Below are positions 1 to 8,803 of a stretch of 64,000 bases of DNA, piece after piece; positions within the stretch are counted from its first letter, which is position 1, and every line of letters starts with the position of its first letter. Location: assembly GCA_029556915.1 (NCBI GenBank), contig JAKQIT010000146.1, forward strand, positions 19,000 through 82,999. The letters are read 5' to 3'. Made by a program: the position numbers and the translations under genes. This DNA comes from Pseudomonadota bacterium. GTDB taxonomy: Bacteria; Pseudomonadota; Gammaproteobacteria; Burkholderiales; Methylophilaceae. Under the pieces are notes generated by a model. The model was not told where the DNA came from. It ran no database searches and was given only the letters and a program-made list of their open reading frames with translations.

Positions 1-89
1 TGCACATTACGGGCTTGCTGAGCTTTAAGCTCTTCACTTAACAGTTGCTCTAAACCACGTGGACAGGTGGCAAAATATTGAAGTTCCAT
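1..89 (-). CDS. THUMP-domain 23S rRNA methyltransferase (RlmL-like), N-terminal fragment
   Basis: Only the first 29 codons lie in the window; the gene runs off the left edge. The peptide begins MELQYFATCPRGLEQLLSEE, which is the typical start of the THUMP-domain class I SAM-dependent methyltransferases of the RlmL/YcbY group. These methylate the N2 of a guanine in 23S rRNA. The family assignment rests on this N-terminal motif alone, because the methyltransferase domain is outside the window. The gene is followed downstream in the same direction by nothing visible, and its start lies 50 bp from the 3' end of the Sel1-repeat gene upstream of it. Confidence 0.7.
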   Translation of the reverse strand, partial: MELQYFATCPRGLEQLLSEELKAQQARNV

Positions 90-138
90 ACGACTTTTTG
101 ATTCCTAATATAATGGCGGCAAAATAGTAAGCTATATT

Positions 139-1908
139 TTAATAAGCCGATTTTGCAATAAATGTATCCAACGCTTTTAATAAATTGTCGGGCTTTTTCA
201 TTTCAGCAGCCAGTTGCAGGGCAATGACAATATCTTCTTTACCCATACTTCTGCCTATCTGCGCAAGGTTTTCGGGCGCATTTGCCTCGGTGGTGACTTC
301 GTTAGCGGCAGAGACATCATAAAGTGCATAGGCCAAAATTGCAGATTTTTTGACGCCCTCACCCGTTTCATATTTCAAGGCCAAGTTATTTTGTGCGCTG
401 GCATGGCCTTTTGCAGCGGCTTTGCGGTACAGTGCAATCGCCCTGTCATGGTTGACTTCAAAACCCTGACCCTCTTCATAGCGTGAGGCAAGGTTATATT
501 GTGCATCCATATCATTCTTAGCAGCGGCTAATAAATACCATAGATTGGCTTTAATATCGTTTTTCTTCACACCATTGCCATTAGCATACATCAATGCCAA
601 ATTATATTGCCCAGTGACATTTTTTTGATTAGCTGCTTTGCGATACCAAATTAGCGCCTTTTTATCACTTAATTTCTTATCATTTATTTCAACCCCTCGA
701 CCCTCTTCATACATCCAGCCCAAATACGTTTGCGCATCTGATGACCCTTGCATGGCGGCTCTGGCTATCCAAGCAAAGGCTTTTTTGCTGTCTTCAGCCA
801 CAACTTTGCCATTATCGTAAAACCAGCCCACTTTATATTGCCCATCTATATCGCCCACTGCGGCGGCTTTTCGGTACCATTTTAGCGCTTCTGTATCATC
901 TACCGGAACACTTAAACCTTTTTCGTAAAACCAGCCCACCTGATATAAACCATACCCATCGTTTAAGGCGGCTGTTTTTCTAAATCTTGCCAAAGCCTGA
1001 GCGTTATCCTGCGCAACGGCCTTACCCTCTTGGTAAAACCAGCCTACATTATTAATTGCTTCAGAATCACCCAAAGCCTCACCTTTTAAGTACAAAGCAA
1101 AAGCTTGCGCTTCATCTGCCTCAACAATATTGCCATCGCGATACATACGCGCCAAATTCATCTTATCTTCTAGTGTGCCTTTTTCAGCCCATTTGTTAAA
1201 CCAAATTGATGCTTGTTTATTATCTTTTTTAACGCCTTGTCCATAGGCATAAAACGTGGCAATTTGATAGCTGGCTTGATGATCACCTTGTTTTTCTGCG
1301 CGCTGATACCAAGCTAAAGCCTCCAGAAAATCTTGCGGAACTTGAATACCTTCGGCAAACAAATTACCGATGTAAGTTAAATCTGACGCTTGGCCATTAC
1401 GCACATATTGATTAAACAATGCGGTTGCCCGTGCTTTATCTTGAGAAACGTTTGCACCTTTGGTGTACAAAATGGCTAAATTTAAAATAGCATCTCGATC
1501 ATTTTTTTCCGCTGCTTTTCCATACCAGAGAACAGCATTTTTGTAATCTTCTAACGCGTAATATAGCTCGCCTAAATGGTTTTGTGCCGTAACATTGCCT
1601 TGATTGGCAGCCTTAGTGAGCCAAAAAATAGCTTGCTTACCATCATCATTAGCCACGACGCAGATTTCATTGTGATATAGCTCTCCCAATTTAAGTTGTT
1701 TTTCAACGTTGCCTTTTTCAGCCTGCGCTTTATAAAGCGCTATCGCCTCTTCTAGTTTTTTAGTATCAACTTCCTCTTCTTCACCTTCGCACACATCAAT
1801 TACACGCTCAGCTTCTTGTAGGGTCATGGCAGCAAACGCCATGTTAACTTGGAGTGGCAGCCACAACATGGTGCTGGCTAAAGCCAATTTAATAAATTGT
1901 TTTTTCAT
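139..1908 (-). CDS. Sel1-repeat (SLR) secreted protein
   Basis: The 589-residue product starts with a clear Sec signal peptide (Lys-rich N-terminus, hydrophobic core, likely cleavage after AFA near residue 27). The rest is a tandem array of about 36-residue Sel1-like repeats with the recurring pattern A..G...AQ..LG..Y..G.GV..D...A..WY.KAA. Roughly a dozen units run from about residue 50 to 530. Sel1 repeats form alpha-alpha solenoids of the TPR superfamily and act in protein-protein contacts, often in the periplasm. No catalytic domain is visible. The gene stands between the RlmL-like gene and the DUF1287 gene, all on the same strand, with a 71-bp gap upstream. The binding partner cannot be predicted. 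Confidence 0.85.
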   Translation of the reverse strand: MKKQFIKLALASTMLWLPLQVNMAFAAMTLQEAERVIDVCEGEEEEVDTKKLEEAIALYKAQAEKGNVEKQLKLGELYHNEICVVANDDGKQAIFWLTKAANQGNVTAQNHLGELYYALEDYKNAVLWYGKAAEKNDRDAILNLAILYTKGANVSQDKARATALFNQYVRNGQASDLTYIGNLFAEGIQVPQDFLEALAWYQRAEKQGDHQASYQIATFYAYGQGVKKDNKQASIWFNKWAEKGTLEDKMNLARMYRDGNIVEADEAQAFALYLKGEALGDSEAINNVGWFYQEGKAVAQDNAQALARFRKTAALNDGYGLYQVGWFYEKGLSVPVDDTEALKWYRKAAAVGDIDGQYKVGWFYDNGKVVAEDSKKAFAWIARAAMQGSSDAQTYLGWMYEEGRGVEINDKKLSDKKALIWYRKAANQKNVTGQYNLALMYANGNGVKKNDIKANLWYLLAAAKNDMDAQYNLASRYEEGQGFEVNHDRAIALYRKAAAKGHASAQNNLALKYETGEGVKKSAILAYALYDVSAANEVTTEANAPENLAQIGRSMGKEDIVIALQLAAEMKKPDNLLKALDTFIAKSAY

Positions 1909-1979
1909 AAATACATTCTCACTTAAACTAAAAAAATTGGGGCTAAAATCATTTGCTACTCAGCATGTTGGGTTGCTAG

Positions 1980-2564
1980 CTATTCAGGTTTTCTAAAATG
2001 TCCAGTTATTTGATAACTCAATAAACTCGCTTCTTCTTTTGTGCCACGTCCAATGTTGTGTATCACTAGAGGTTCATTATTAGTTAAGAATCCACGCGCT
2101 TTTGCATCACTCACCAGCATAATATGTGGCAAATTACCGGGTAACATCACCGTTACCACATCACCCGCTTGATATTGCGCAACATCTTGGGTGATAGCTA
2201 AGCTTTTCCAATGTCGCTTAAAATAAATCTGCAAATTAGGTACACGCCTATGATCAATATTTTTATCGGTTTTCTTTAAACCCCAGTTTTTTGGGTAAAG
2301 CCTAAAATTTTCAGCCATATCTTCATGTACTAGTTTTTGCAAATCTATTTGGTGTGCCTCACGCAAAGCACGAATAACCACGTCTGTACAAACACCCTTG
2401 CTTCTATCCACATCACCATTAGGATAAGCAAGTTTTGTATATTGCGGGTCATAACTTTTGGTAACACCAATTTGTTTACGTGCCGCCTCTACTAGCTTTA
2501 AATCTTCAGCAAGAGAAAATTGTGCAAAAGTCAGCATACAAACTATTAAAAAAACTTTAAACAT
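1980..2564 (-). CDS. DUF1287 family secreted protein (YijF-like)
   Basis: The 194-residue product has a signal peptide (cleavage near SLA, residue 19). The mature part matches the DUF1287 family: ARKQIGVTKSYDPQY near the start, GVCTDVVIRA with Cys59, DHRRVPNLQIYF in the middle, and GDVVTVMLPGNLPHIMLV with a His near residue 147. The Cys/His pair and the fold of this family resemble NlpC/P60-like cysteine peptidases or amidases, so a periplasmic cell-wall role is plausible but not proven. The gene is 2 bp behind the spermidine-synthase-like gene and is probably the third member of the operon that begins with the RNB-domain gene. Confidence 0.8.
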   Translation of the reverse strand: MFKVFLIVCMLTFAQFSLAEDLKLVEAARKQIGVTKSYDPQYTKLAYPNGDVDRSKGVCTDVVIRALREAHQIDLQKLVHEDMAENFRLYPKNWGLKKTDKNIDHRRVPNLQIYFKRHWKSLAITQDVAQYQAGDVVTVMLPGNLPHIMLVSDAKARGFLTNNEPLVIHNIGRGTKEEASLLSYQITGHFRKPE

Positions 2565-2566
2565 AG

Positions 2567-3358
2567 TTAGTCGCTTTTAAAAACCACTTTGTTGTGTTGT
2601 ACAGGGTTGTCATCAATCAGCCGCCCTACAAAATGACTAAATTCAATTTTATGGTGTGTTTCTAGCCATTTCGCACGTTCTTTTAAGCTGGTTAAACTCA
2701 AATTGGCAGGCGTTTTATTAAAACCAAACACCACAATATTGCCAGGGTTACCCGTGCGTAGTATCAACACCCTTTGTTTAAAGCTTTGCTCGATACGTTG
2801 TAAGTAAATATCAAATTTAACGTCGCTGCCCCACAAGTTAATTGCAAAAATGCCATTTATTTTTAGTGTGCGCGCGCATGAATCAAAAAAATCTTGGCTG
2901 CAAAAGTCAGGCGGAATGCCATAGCCATCAAACGCATCTGAAAGCAATAGATCTGTACTTTCTGGGTAATCTGCTAAATATTGCAGTCCATCGCCTTCAA
3001 TGACCTCAAGTCGCTGATCGTTTTCTGGCACATAAAACTGACTGCGTGCCACTTGAATCACTTTGGGATTGATTTCCACTACGGTTGTGGCTATTTCTGG
3101 GCAATAAGTGTGTATATATTTTGCAATCGAGCCGCCGCCCAAACCAATTGAAAGCACATTTTTAACTTGTGTATTAAATAGCAAAAAACACATCATACCG
3201 CGCGTATAGGTAAGTTCTAAAGCATTAGGGTCGCGAATTTTCATTGCACTTTGAATCGTGTCAGAACCCAAATGCAGCGAGCGCACGCCATTGCTTTCAC
3301 TCACATCCACAGAGTCGCCTTTTACTGCTTTCATTAAGTGTTTAGCTACGCGAAACAT
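2567..3358 (-). CDS. Spermidine-synthase-like SAM-dependent methyltransferase fold protein
   Basis: The 263-residue protein has the Rossmann core of the polyamine aminopropyltransferase family: glycine-rich loop LSIGLGGGSIAKY, acidic residue in TTVVEINPKVI, GDGLQYL, and LLSDAFDGYGIPPDF, where spermidine synthases carry their catalytic aspartates. It is shorter than a canonical SpeE at the N-terminus. Many betaproteobacteria have such orphan homologues whose substrate is unknown, so spermidine synthesis should not be assumed. The start codon overlaps the stop of the RNB gene by one base (TAATG), which suggests translational coupling, and the DUF1287 gene follows after 2 bp. Confidence 0.8.
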   Translation of the reverse strand: MFRVAKHLMKAVKGDSVDVSESNGVRSLHLGSDTIQSAMKIRDPNALELTYTRGMMCFLLFNTQVKNVLSIGLGGGSIAKYIHTYCPEIATTVVEINPKVIQVARSQFYVPENDQRLEVIEGDGLQYLADYPESTDLLLSDAFDGYGIPPDFCSQDFFDSCARTLKINGIFAINLWGSDVKFDIYLQRIEQSFKQRVLILRTGNPGNIVVFGFNKTPANLSLTSLKERAKWLETHHKIEFSHFVGRLIDDNPVQHNKVVFKSD

Positions 3359-5313
3359 TAACCAACCACCTCTTGATTAAGCTCTGGCGCTTGCGCTTCT
3401 TCAACTGCTGGAGTTTCAACCACAGGCGGCGCTTCAATAAACACGTCATCTTCATCTATGGCTAAAATGGTGGGGGCTTCCTCAAGCACGCAAATAAATT
3501 TAGTGCGTAATTCCATCATGAGCGTATCCACTTCTTGCACTTTTAAACTCACGCGCATGCCCGCTTTTAGCTCTGGTAAACCATACACTTTGGTCATATA
3601 CGGGGGAAAATCAATTTTAACGATATTTTCACGCCAAACGGTCGCATGCACTTCTTCTATATGTTCTTGAATCAAATATTGCAGGCACCAGTAGCGCTCC
3701 ATACGGGTTTGAAAATCACTATAGTTTTTGTAGGTCAATTCAAAGTTACGCATGTGCGTGGTGAGTGCATCGCTTTTTGGCGGGTATGTTGGTGCTGTAC
3801 CTTGCACCACGCTCATAATTTGGCGCTGGTTAATTAAATCCACCGCACGACGCAATGGCGATGTACTCCACGCATATTGCGCCACGCCCAAACCTTGATG
3901 CGGCTCAGCCTTGGTAGTCATATACACTTTGCCGCCCATTTGCGCTCTATATAAACCTGGCACTTCATGCGCAGCCAGCAATGCACCCCATTGCTGGTTG
4001 GCCTCTATCATCAACTCTGCCACCAGTTTATCCATTGGCGAACCGCGCCGACGACCAATAATGCTCACAATGCCATTTTCTACATAAAAATTGTAGTCCA
4101 TTTGCGGCGGTTTAGTGGGGTCGTATTTGCCTCGTGCTTTCTCTAAACTTTCCGCCAAGTTAAACAAAAACAAACAGTTAGCCCAATATGGATGACCACT
4201 ATCGGCACTTAAGGTTTCTTCATTAAAATAAGGTTCTAAATTATCGTGGCGCAGGTTATCGGCAATCTTGATGCGCTCCACTTTGCTCTCACGGTGCGTA
4301 ATGGTGTAATCCGCCGCCACATCTAAATACAGTGACAGCACGGGCTTAATTTCACCTGCGTCTAAACTAAAAGGCCGAATCGCGGCCTCGGGCAGCATGG
4401 TGATTTTATTGCCCGGCATATACACGGTTGATAGCCGCTTCATCGCTTCCACATCAAGTGGACTATCAGGCAAAATACCTAGCGCAGGTGCAGCAATATG
4501 AATGCCAACGCGCATTAGCCCATCCGCCAAAGCTTGCATTGAAAACGCATCGTCAATTTCAGTGGTAGTGCTGTCATCAATACTAAAAGCTTCGGCTTCA
4601 GCAAGTGGCAAATTATCGGGGATTTCCGCAATTTCTTCATTCGCAAACTGTGTGCCTTTTGCAAAATACTCGCGTAAAAACGCACCTAAATGGTAATCAT
4701 GCACAGAGGGAATTGCCCCGCACGCGTGTAGCAACTTGATGTGGTTGACTTTTAATTCGTTAGCGGCAGCATCTAAGGTTTTGTATTCAAAGGTGTTTTT
4801 ATCTGGTGCGTAGAGCAACATATCAAGCTTTTGCATCAGTTCTTCTGGCATTTCGTGCGCTTTAAGTTGCGCCACATAAGCTGCCATTCTTTCTGCCAGC
4901 AGGCGTTTTTTCTCTAGGCCCGCAAGCGCGGCTTTTAAAATCTCCGCTGGCGCAGCTTTGTAACGGCCTTTACCTTTGCGGTTAAAATAAACAGGTGCGC
5001 TGTGTAATTTAATAGCAATGGCGGCAGTTTCGGTGGGTGTAGGTTTGCGGCCGTAATATTCGGTGGCAAATTCTACCGTGCCAAATTCATCTTCACCGCA
5101 ACACTCCCACAAAAAGTCTAAATCCAGCGTGGCGGCCTCAGAATTGGCGGTATCCATAAAACCACTTAATGGCGCTTCAAAACGCAGCAACACCGTATTT
5201 GCCTTAATTTTGCTACGCTTACCCGAGGCTGACTCTACCTGCAGCGCGCTATCGGTTTCACTCATCACGCTGGCGACTTTAAAACTGCCGTCTTCTTCAA
5301 AAAATACGTTCAT
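3358..5313 (-). CDS. RNB-domain exoribonuclease (RNase II/R family)
   Basis: The product is 651 residues. A central RNB domain (about residues 240-560) carries the signature FSIDDSTTTEIDDAFS, with the aspartates that bind catalytic Mg2+, and the later STSPLRRAVDLINQRQ motif that contacts RNA. The N-terminal part has a small beta-barrel-like region. The C-terminal 35 residues are acidic and proline-rich. Enzymes of this family degrade RNA processively from the 3' end. The length fits the RNase II-like subgroup rather than the longer RNase R. It is the first gene of a three-gene leftward operon and overlaps the next start by one base. Confidence 0.88.
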   Translation of the reverse strand: MNVFFEEDGSFKVASVMSETDSALQVESASGKRSKIKANTVLLRFEAPLSGFMDTANSEAATLDLDFLWECCGEDEFGTVEFATEYYGRKPTPTETAAIAIKLHSAPVYFNRKGKGRYKAAPAEILKAALAGLEKKRLLAERMAAYVAQLKAHEMPEELMQKLDMLLYAPDKNTFEYKTLDAAANELKVNHIKLLHACGAIPSVHDYHLGAFLREYFAKGTQFANEEIAEIPDNLPLAEAEAFSIDDSTTTEIDDAFSMQALADGLMRVGIHIAAPALGILPDSPLDVEAMKRLSTVYMPGNKITMLPEAAIRPFSLDAGEIKPVLSLYLDVAADYTITHRESKVERIKIADNLRHDNLEPYFNEETLSADSGHPYWANCLFLFNLAESLEKARGKYDPTKPPQMDYNFYVENGIVSIIGRRRGSPMDKLVAELMIEANQQWGALLAAHEVPGLYRAQMGGKVYMTTKAEPHQGLGVAQYAWSTSPLRRAVDLINQRQIMSVVQGTAPTYPPKSDALTTHMRNFELTYKNYSDFQTRMERYWCLQYLIQEHIEEVHATVWRENIVKIDFPPYMTKVYGLPELKAGMRVSLKVQEVDTLMMELRTKFICVLEEAPTILAIDEDDVFIEAPPVVETPAVEEAQAPELNQEVVG

Positions 5314-5499
5314 ATTTATAACTCATTGCGAATTACCGTCATGATACATGAGTCATTGCTTTAATCGCCGCAAAAAAGCAACACTTCGTTAAAAGTGCCA
5401 GCAAAAACCCAGCATTTTATCGTTGAGTTGACCTATATCGTTGACAAGCCGTTTCAAAGGCATACCATGATACTCAATGATTTAATTTTTGGAGGCAAT

Positions 5500-6648
5500 A
5501 TGGCAACAAACACCAATACTGAAAAAAGCCCTAAAACCACGGTAGCCAAACGCTCAAATCGCGTGGCTAATCCAACTACGCCCACGGCTGACAACGTCGC
5601 GCACATTACGGTAAATAAAGAAGTTGCCGCCGCGCGCGAATCAAAAGTGGCGGCAGTTTCAAACATTGTAGAGCACATGGCAGGCATGAACCCCGCGCAA
5701 ATTTCTGCCGCTTTACAAGCTATTTTAGATGGTGCATCGCCCGATGATGCCGCCATATTAAGAAGCATGCTGGTTGGCACTGCGGCGGGCAATGTTAAAC
5801 AAGCCAAAAATGCCGATACCGAACTAGCAAGTGATTGGCGCGAAGGCGGCTACCCATATAAAAACCTGCTGTCTCGACGCAGTTACGAAAAACAAAAATA
5901 CAAACTGCAAGTAGAACTGCTGAAGCTACAAGCATGGGTAAAAGAAACAGGCCAGCGCGTAGTGATTATTTTTGAAGGCCGCGATGCAGCCGGCAAAGGC
6001 GGCGCCATTAAACGCTTTATGGAGCATTTAAACCCTCGTGGTGCGCGCGTAGTGGCGCTTGAAAAACCGAGCGAAGTCGAACGAGGCCAATGGTATTTTC
6101 AACGCTATGTTTCACAGTTACCCACCGCAGGCGAAATTGTACTGTTTGACCGCTCTTGGTATAACCGTGCAGGGGTTGAGCGCGTCATGGGCTTTTGTAG
6201 CAATGAAGAATATTTGGAATTTATGCGAGAAGCCCCAGAGTTTGAAAAACACTTAGTGCGTAGCGGCATACATCTCATCAAGTTCTGGTTCTCCGTCAGC
6301 CGCAAAGAGCAGCGCCGCCGCTTTAAAGAGCGCGAAGTGCACCCGCTAAAACAATGGAAACTCAGCCCGATTGATTTAGCCTCGCTCGAAAAATGGGACG
6401 ACTACACCAAAGCCAAAGAAGCCATGTTTTTTCATACCGACACCGCCGAAAGCCCTTGGACGGTAGTGAAATCGGACTGCAAAAAACGCGCGCGCCTTAA
6501 CGCCATGCGCTATGTGCTGCACAAATTACCATACAAAAACAAACAGTTAGATGATATTGGCTCAGTTGACCCACTACTGGTTGGGCGCGCACAAGTAGTG
6601 TATGAACGCGGTGAAAAAGATCTCACCATTCAAGATGCGATAGTTTAA
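5500..6648 (+). CDS. ppk2: Polyphosphate kinase 2 (PPK2)
   Basis: The enzyme transfers phosphate between inorganic polyphosphate and nucleotides (usually polyP-driven NDP phosphorylation). I chose the ATG at 5500 because a strong GGAGG lies at 5491-5495; an upstream in-frame start at 5395 has none. From 5500 the protein is 382 residues. The first 110 are low complexity and Ala-rich, and the rest is the PPK2 domain. Walker A is FEGRDAAGKGGAIKRF, Walker B is LFDRSWYNRAGVERVMGF, and the lid contains RRRFKEREVHPLKQWKLSPID. This is the class I PPK2 pattern. The gene stands alone, divergent from the RNB operon. Confidence 0.92.
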   Translation: MATNTNTEKSPKTTVAKRSNRVANPTTPTADNVAHITVNKEVAAARESKVAAVSNIVEHMAGMNPAQISAALQAILDGASPDDAAILRSMLVGTAAGNVKQAKNADTELASDWREGGYPYKNLLSRRSYEKQKYKLQVELLKLQAWVKETGQRVVIIFEGRDAAGKGGAIKRFMEHLNPRGARVVALEKPSEVERGQWYFQRYVSQLPTAGEIVLFDRSWYNRAGVERVMGFCSNEEYLEFMREAPEFEKHLVRSGIHLIKFWFSVSRKEQRRRFKEREVHPLKQWKLSPIDLASLEKWDDYTKAKEAMFFHTDTAESPWTVVKSDCKKRARLNAMRYVLHKLPYKNKQLDDIGSVDPLLVGRAQVVYERGEKDLTIQDAIV

Positions 6649-6657
6649 AGATGCCGC

Positions 6658-6692
6658 TATAATGGTGCGTTGTATTTCAATCAGCGCACCAT
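6658..6692 (+). promoter_or_regulatory. Promoter -10 and leader hairpin before the CobW-type GTPase gene
   Basis: A perfect TATAAT lies at 6658-6663. Directly after it, ATGGTGCG (6662-6669) and CGCACCAT (6685-6692) form perfect 8-bp inverted arms with a 15-bp spacer, ending exactly at the start codon. No Shine-Dalgarno sequence is present between them. The hairpin could be an operator or could hide the start codon in the RNA; which of the two is inference. Confidence 0.45.
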
Positions 6693-7709
6693 ATGGACAA
6701 ACGCATCCCCGTCACCCTGCTTACTGGCTTTTTAGGCTCAGGCAAAACCACTTTACTCAACAAGCTGTTGGCAAACCCCGCGATGAAAGACAGCGCGGTG
6801 ATTATTAACGAACTGGGCAACACGGGGCTAGACCATATTTTAGCCACGCAGGTGGAGAGTGAGCAAATTGCCGATAACACAGTGTTGTTGCAAAGCGGCT
6901 GTGTGTGTTGCACACTTAAAAATGAGCTGGCAGATACCATGCGCGACTTATTTTTTAAGCGCGCTTTGCAGGCCATCCCGCAATTTAATCGGCTGGTGAT
7001 TGAAACCACAGGCATGGCCGACCCCGGCCCAATTTTGGGCAATTTAATGAATGAGCCTGTGATAGAAAGCGTGTTTCGGCTAGATGCAGTGGTGGTGACT
7101 ATTGATTGCGTTTACGGTTTAAAACAGCTTGAAGAACATGCCGAAGCCCGCAAACAGGCCGCGGTGGCCGATGTATTGCTGCTCACCAAAACCGATTTAG
7201 CCAGCGCGGAAGAAATTAGCGCACTGAAGGAAAAGCTAATTGAAATTAACGCAGGCGCTACGCAACATAAAATCGCACATGGCGAAATTGACCCCGATTT
7301 TATTATTGATGTTGGCCTGTTTGACCCCAGCGGCAAAAGCGCTGAGCCGCAGCGTTGGCTACGCGCGCCTTTAAAGCTTGCAAAGCCAAAAGGCACTTTG
7401 CCGCAAACCAACCAACACGATGAAATTAGCAGTTTTACAGTCACCCTTCCCAGCCCGCTGAATTGGCGCGATTTAAAACCAGTGATTTTGCGCCTGTGCC
7501 AAATACATGGTGAAAAATTGCTCCGCTTAAAAGGCATTATTCACGCGGCTGACCAAGCGGCACCATTGGCGATTCACGCTGTGCATTTCACCCCCTACCC
7601 ACCCACCTTGCTAGAAGGCTGGACAGAAGACGAACCCGAAAACCGCATTGTATTAATTGGCAAAAATTTAGATGAAAATGCGATTAGAAAGCTACTGATG
7701 GAAGTGTAA
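6693..7709 (+). CDS. CobW/G3E-family GTPase, probable metal chaperone (YjiA/ZNG-like)
   Basis: The 338-residue product has the G3E GTPase core: P-loop TGFLGSGKTTLL at residues 10-21, the metal-binding GCVCCTL motif (CxCC) at about residue 70, the ETTGMADPGPI switch, and a LLTKTDLA guanine-specificity motif. A CobW C-terminal domain follows from about residue 240. Proteins of this family load metals (Zn, Co, Ni, Fe) into client enzymes using GTP hydrolysis. The clade and metal cannot be decided from the sequence. It is not next to cobalamin genes, so a cobaltochelatase role is unlikely. The ATG at 6693 follows a hairpin leader without a ribosome-binding site. Confidence 0.87.
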   Translation: MDKRIPVTLLTGFLGSGKTTLLNKLLANPAMKDSAVIINELGNTGLDHILATQVESEQIADNTVLLQSGCVCCTLKNELADTMRDLFFKRALQAIPQFNRLVIETTGMADPGPILGNLMNEPVIESVFRLDAVVVTIDCVYGLKQLEEHAEARKQAAVADVLLLTKTDLASAEEISALKEKLIEINAGATQHKIAHGEIDPDFIIDVGLFDPSGKSAEPQRWLRAPLKLAKPKGTLPQTNQHDEISSFTVTLPSPLNWRDLKPVILRLCQIHGEKLLRLKGIIHAADQAAPLAIHAVHFTPYPPTLLEGWTEDEPENRIVLIGKNLDENAIRKLLMEV

Positions 7710-7751
7710 ATAGCACAAAAATTTTGTGCCAATTTTTAAGGCTTTTGTAAC

Positions 7752-7832
7752 GTAAAAAATCCTCCGTACAAAAAAATATGCTCTGAAAGCCCCGCCGTTA
7801 TTGGCTTGCAGAGCAGGTGTTATGAAGATGTG
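7752..7832 (+). repeat. Dispersed hairpin repeat, copy 1
   Basis: Member of an intergenic repeat with consensus CCCGAGAGAAAATTTTATG, then hairpin CCTCTGCAAGCC/GGCTTGCAGAGG, then GGTCAAATGAAGATG. This copy has arms GCTCTGAAAGCC (7780-7791) and GGCTTGCAGAGC (7803-7814). Its outer pair is G-C where the consensus has C-G, a compensatory change. It lies between two convergent genes. Confidence 0.75.
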
Positions 7833-7871
7833 CTAAAAATGGTGCTTTTTGGGTATGTTACCGATCAAAAA

Positions 7872-8795
7872 TTAAAGCTCGGCAAGGCACTTCACGTGCG
7901 TCATCACACTGCGGCCTAGAGCGTGCAACTCATAGCCGCCTTCTAGCGCAGAAACGATGCGTTTATGACAAAATTGTGCGGCAATTTTTTTAAGTTGTTG
8001 CGTCACCCACAAATAATCTTTTTCATTCAAAGCCAAGCCGCCCATATCATCTTCTCTGTGTGCGTCAAAGCCTGCTGAAATCAATATCAATTGCGGTTCA
8101 AAGCGTGCGAGTGCAGGCAGCCAATGCGCTTCAACCGCCGACCTAAAGCCTTCGCCATTGGTGCCAGCGGCCAACGGCACGTTAATAATATGATCATTGC
8201 TACTCTCAGCACCACAAAATGGGTAAAAAGGGTGCTGAAAAGTGGAGCACAGCATCACACGTGGGTCATCGCGAAAAATATCTTCCGTACCGTCACAATG
8301 ATGCACGTCAAAATCCGCAATCGCCACACGTTGCAAACCGTGATACTCAAGCGCATAAGCCGCTGCCACTGCCACATTGTTAAAAATACAAAAGCCCGAT
8401 GCGCCATTGCGCTTGGCATGGTGGCCCGGTGGGCGAATATTACAAAAGGCGTTGTTTACCTCGCCAGACATCACTAAATCTACCGCATTCACCACTGCAC
8501 CTGTGGCATATAGTGCGGCATCTAGCGTGTAAGGGTTCATCAAAGTGTCGCCATCTAAATCAATTAAGCCGTCACTTGGTGCGTTTTGGTAAACCCAATC
8601 AATATAATCCACGTTGTGCGCTAGGGCGAGTATTTCTTTGCCCACTTTTGATGCCTCGTAGTGATTTAAATAATCTAATATGCCGGAAGCAATCAGTTGG
8701 TCAGAGATAGCGTACATGCGCGCTGGGCATTCTGGGTGGTCTGGCCCCATGTCGTGCTTGAGAAATTCAGGGTGAGAAATATAAGCCGTGCGCAT
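7872..8795 (-). CDS. Histone deacetylase family protein (putative protein lysine deacetylase)
   Basis: The 307-residue protein is a complete class II-type HDAC/acetoin-utilisation family member. Visible motifs are DHPECPARM near the N-terminus, RPPGHHAKRNGASGFCIFNN with the catalytic His pair, ADFDVHHCDGTEDIF with the zinc-binding Asp and His, and SAGFDAHREDDMGG with the second zinc Asp. All catalytic positions are present. It starts 8 bp after the stop of the Pat-type acetyltransferase gene, so the two are one transcription unit. That pairing supports a role in removing acetyl or acyl groups from protein lysines (inference). Confidence 0.88.
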   Translation of the reverse strand: MRTAYISHPEFLKHDMGPDHPECPARMYAISDQLIASGILDYLNHYEASKVGKEILALAHNVDYIDWVYQNAPSDGLIDLDGDTLMNPYTLDAALYATGAVVNAVDLVMSGEVNNAFCNIRPPGHHAKRNGASGFCIFNNVAVAAAYALEYHGLQRVAIADFDVHHCDGTEDIFRDDPRVMLCSTFQHPFYPFCGAESSNDHIINVPLAAGTNGEGFRSAVEAHWLPALARFEPQLILISAGFDAHREDDMGGLALNEKDYLWVTQQLKKIAAQFCHKRIVSALEGGYELHALGRSVMTHVKCLAEL

Positions 8796-8803
8796 ATCAG
8801 CCC

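Noticed and set aside
3458-5344. Several rightward open frames opposite the RNB gene
   Set aside because: They are shadow frames of a long, well-conserved leftward gene and have no start signals of their own.
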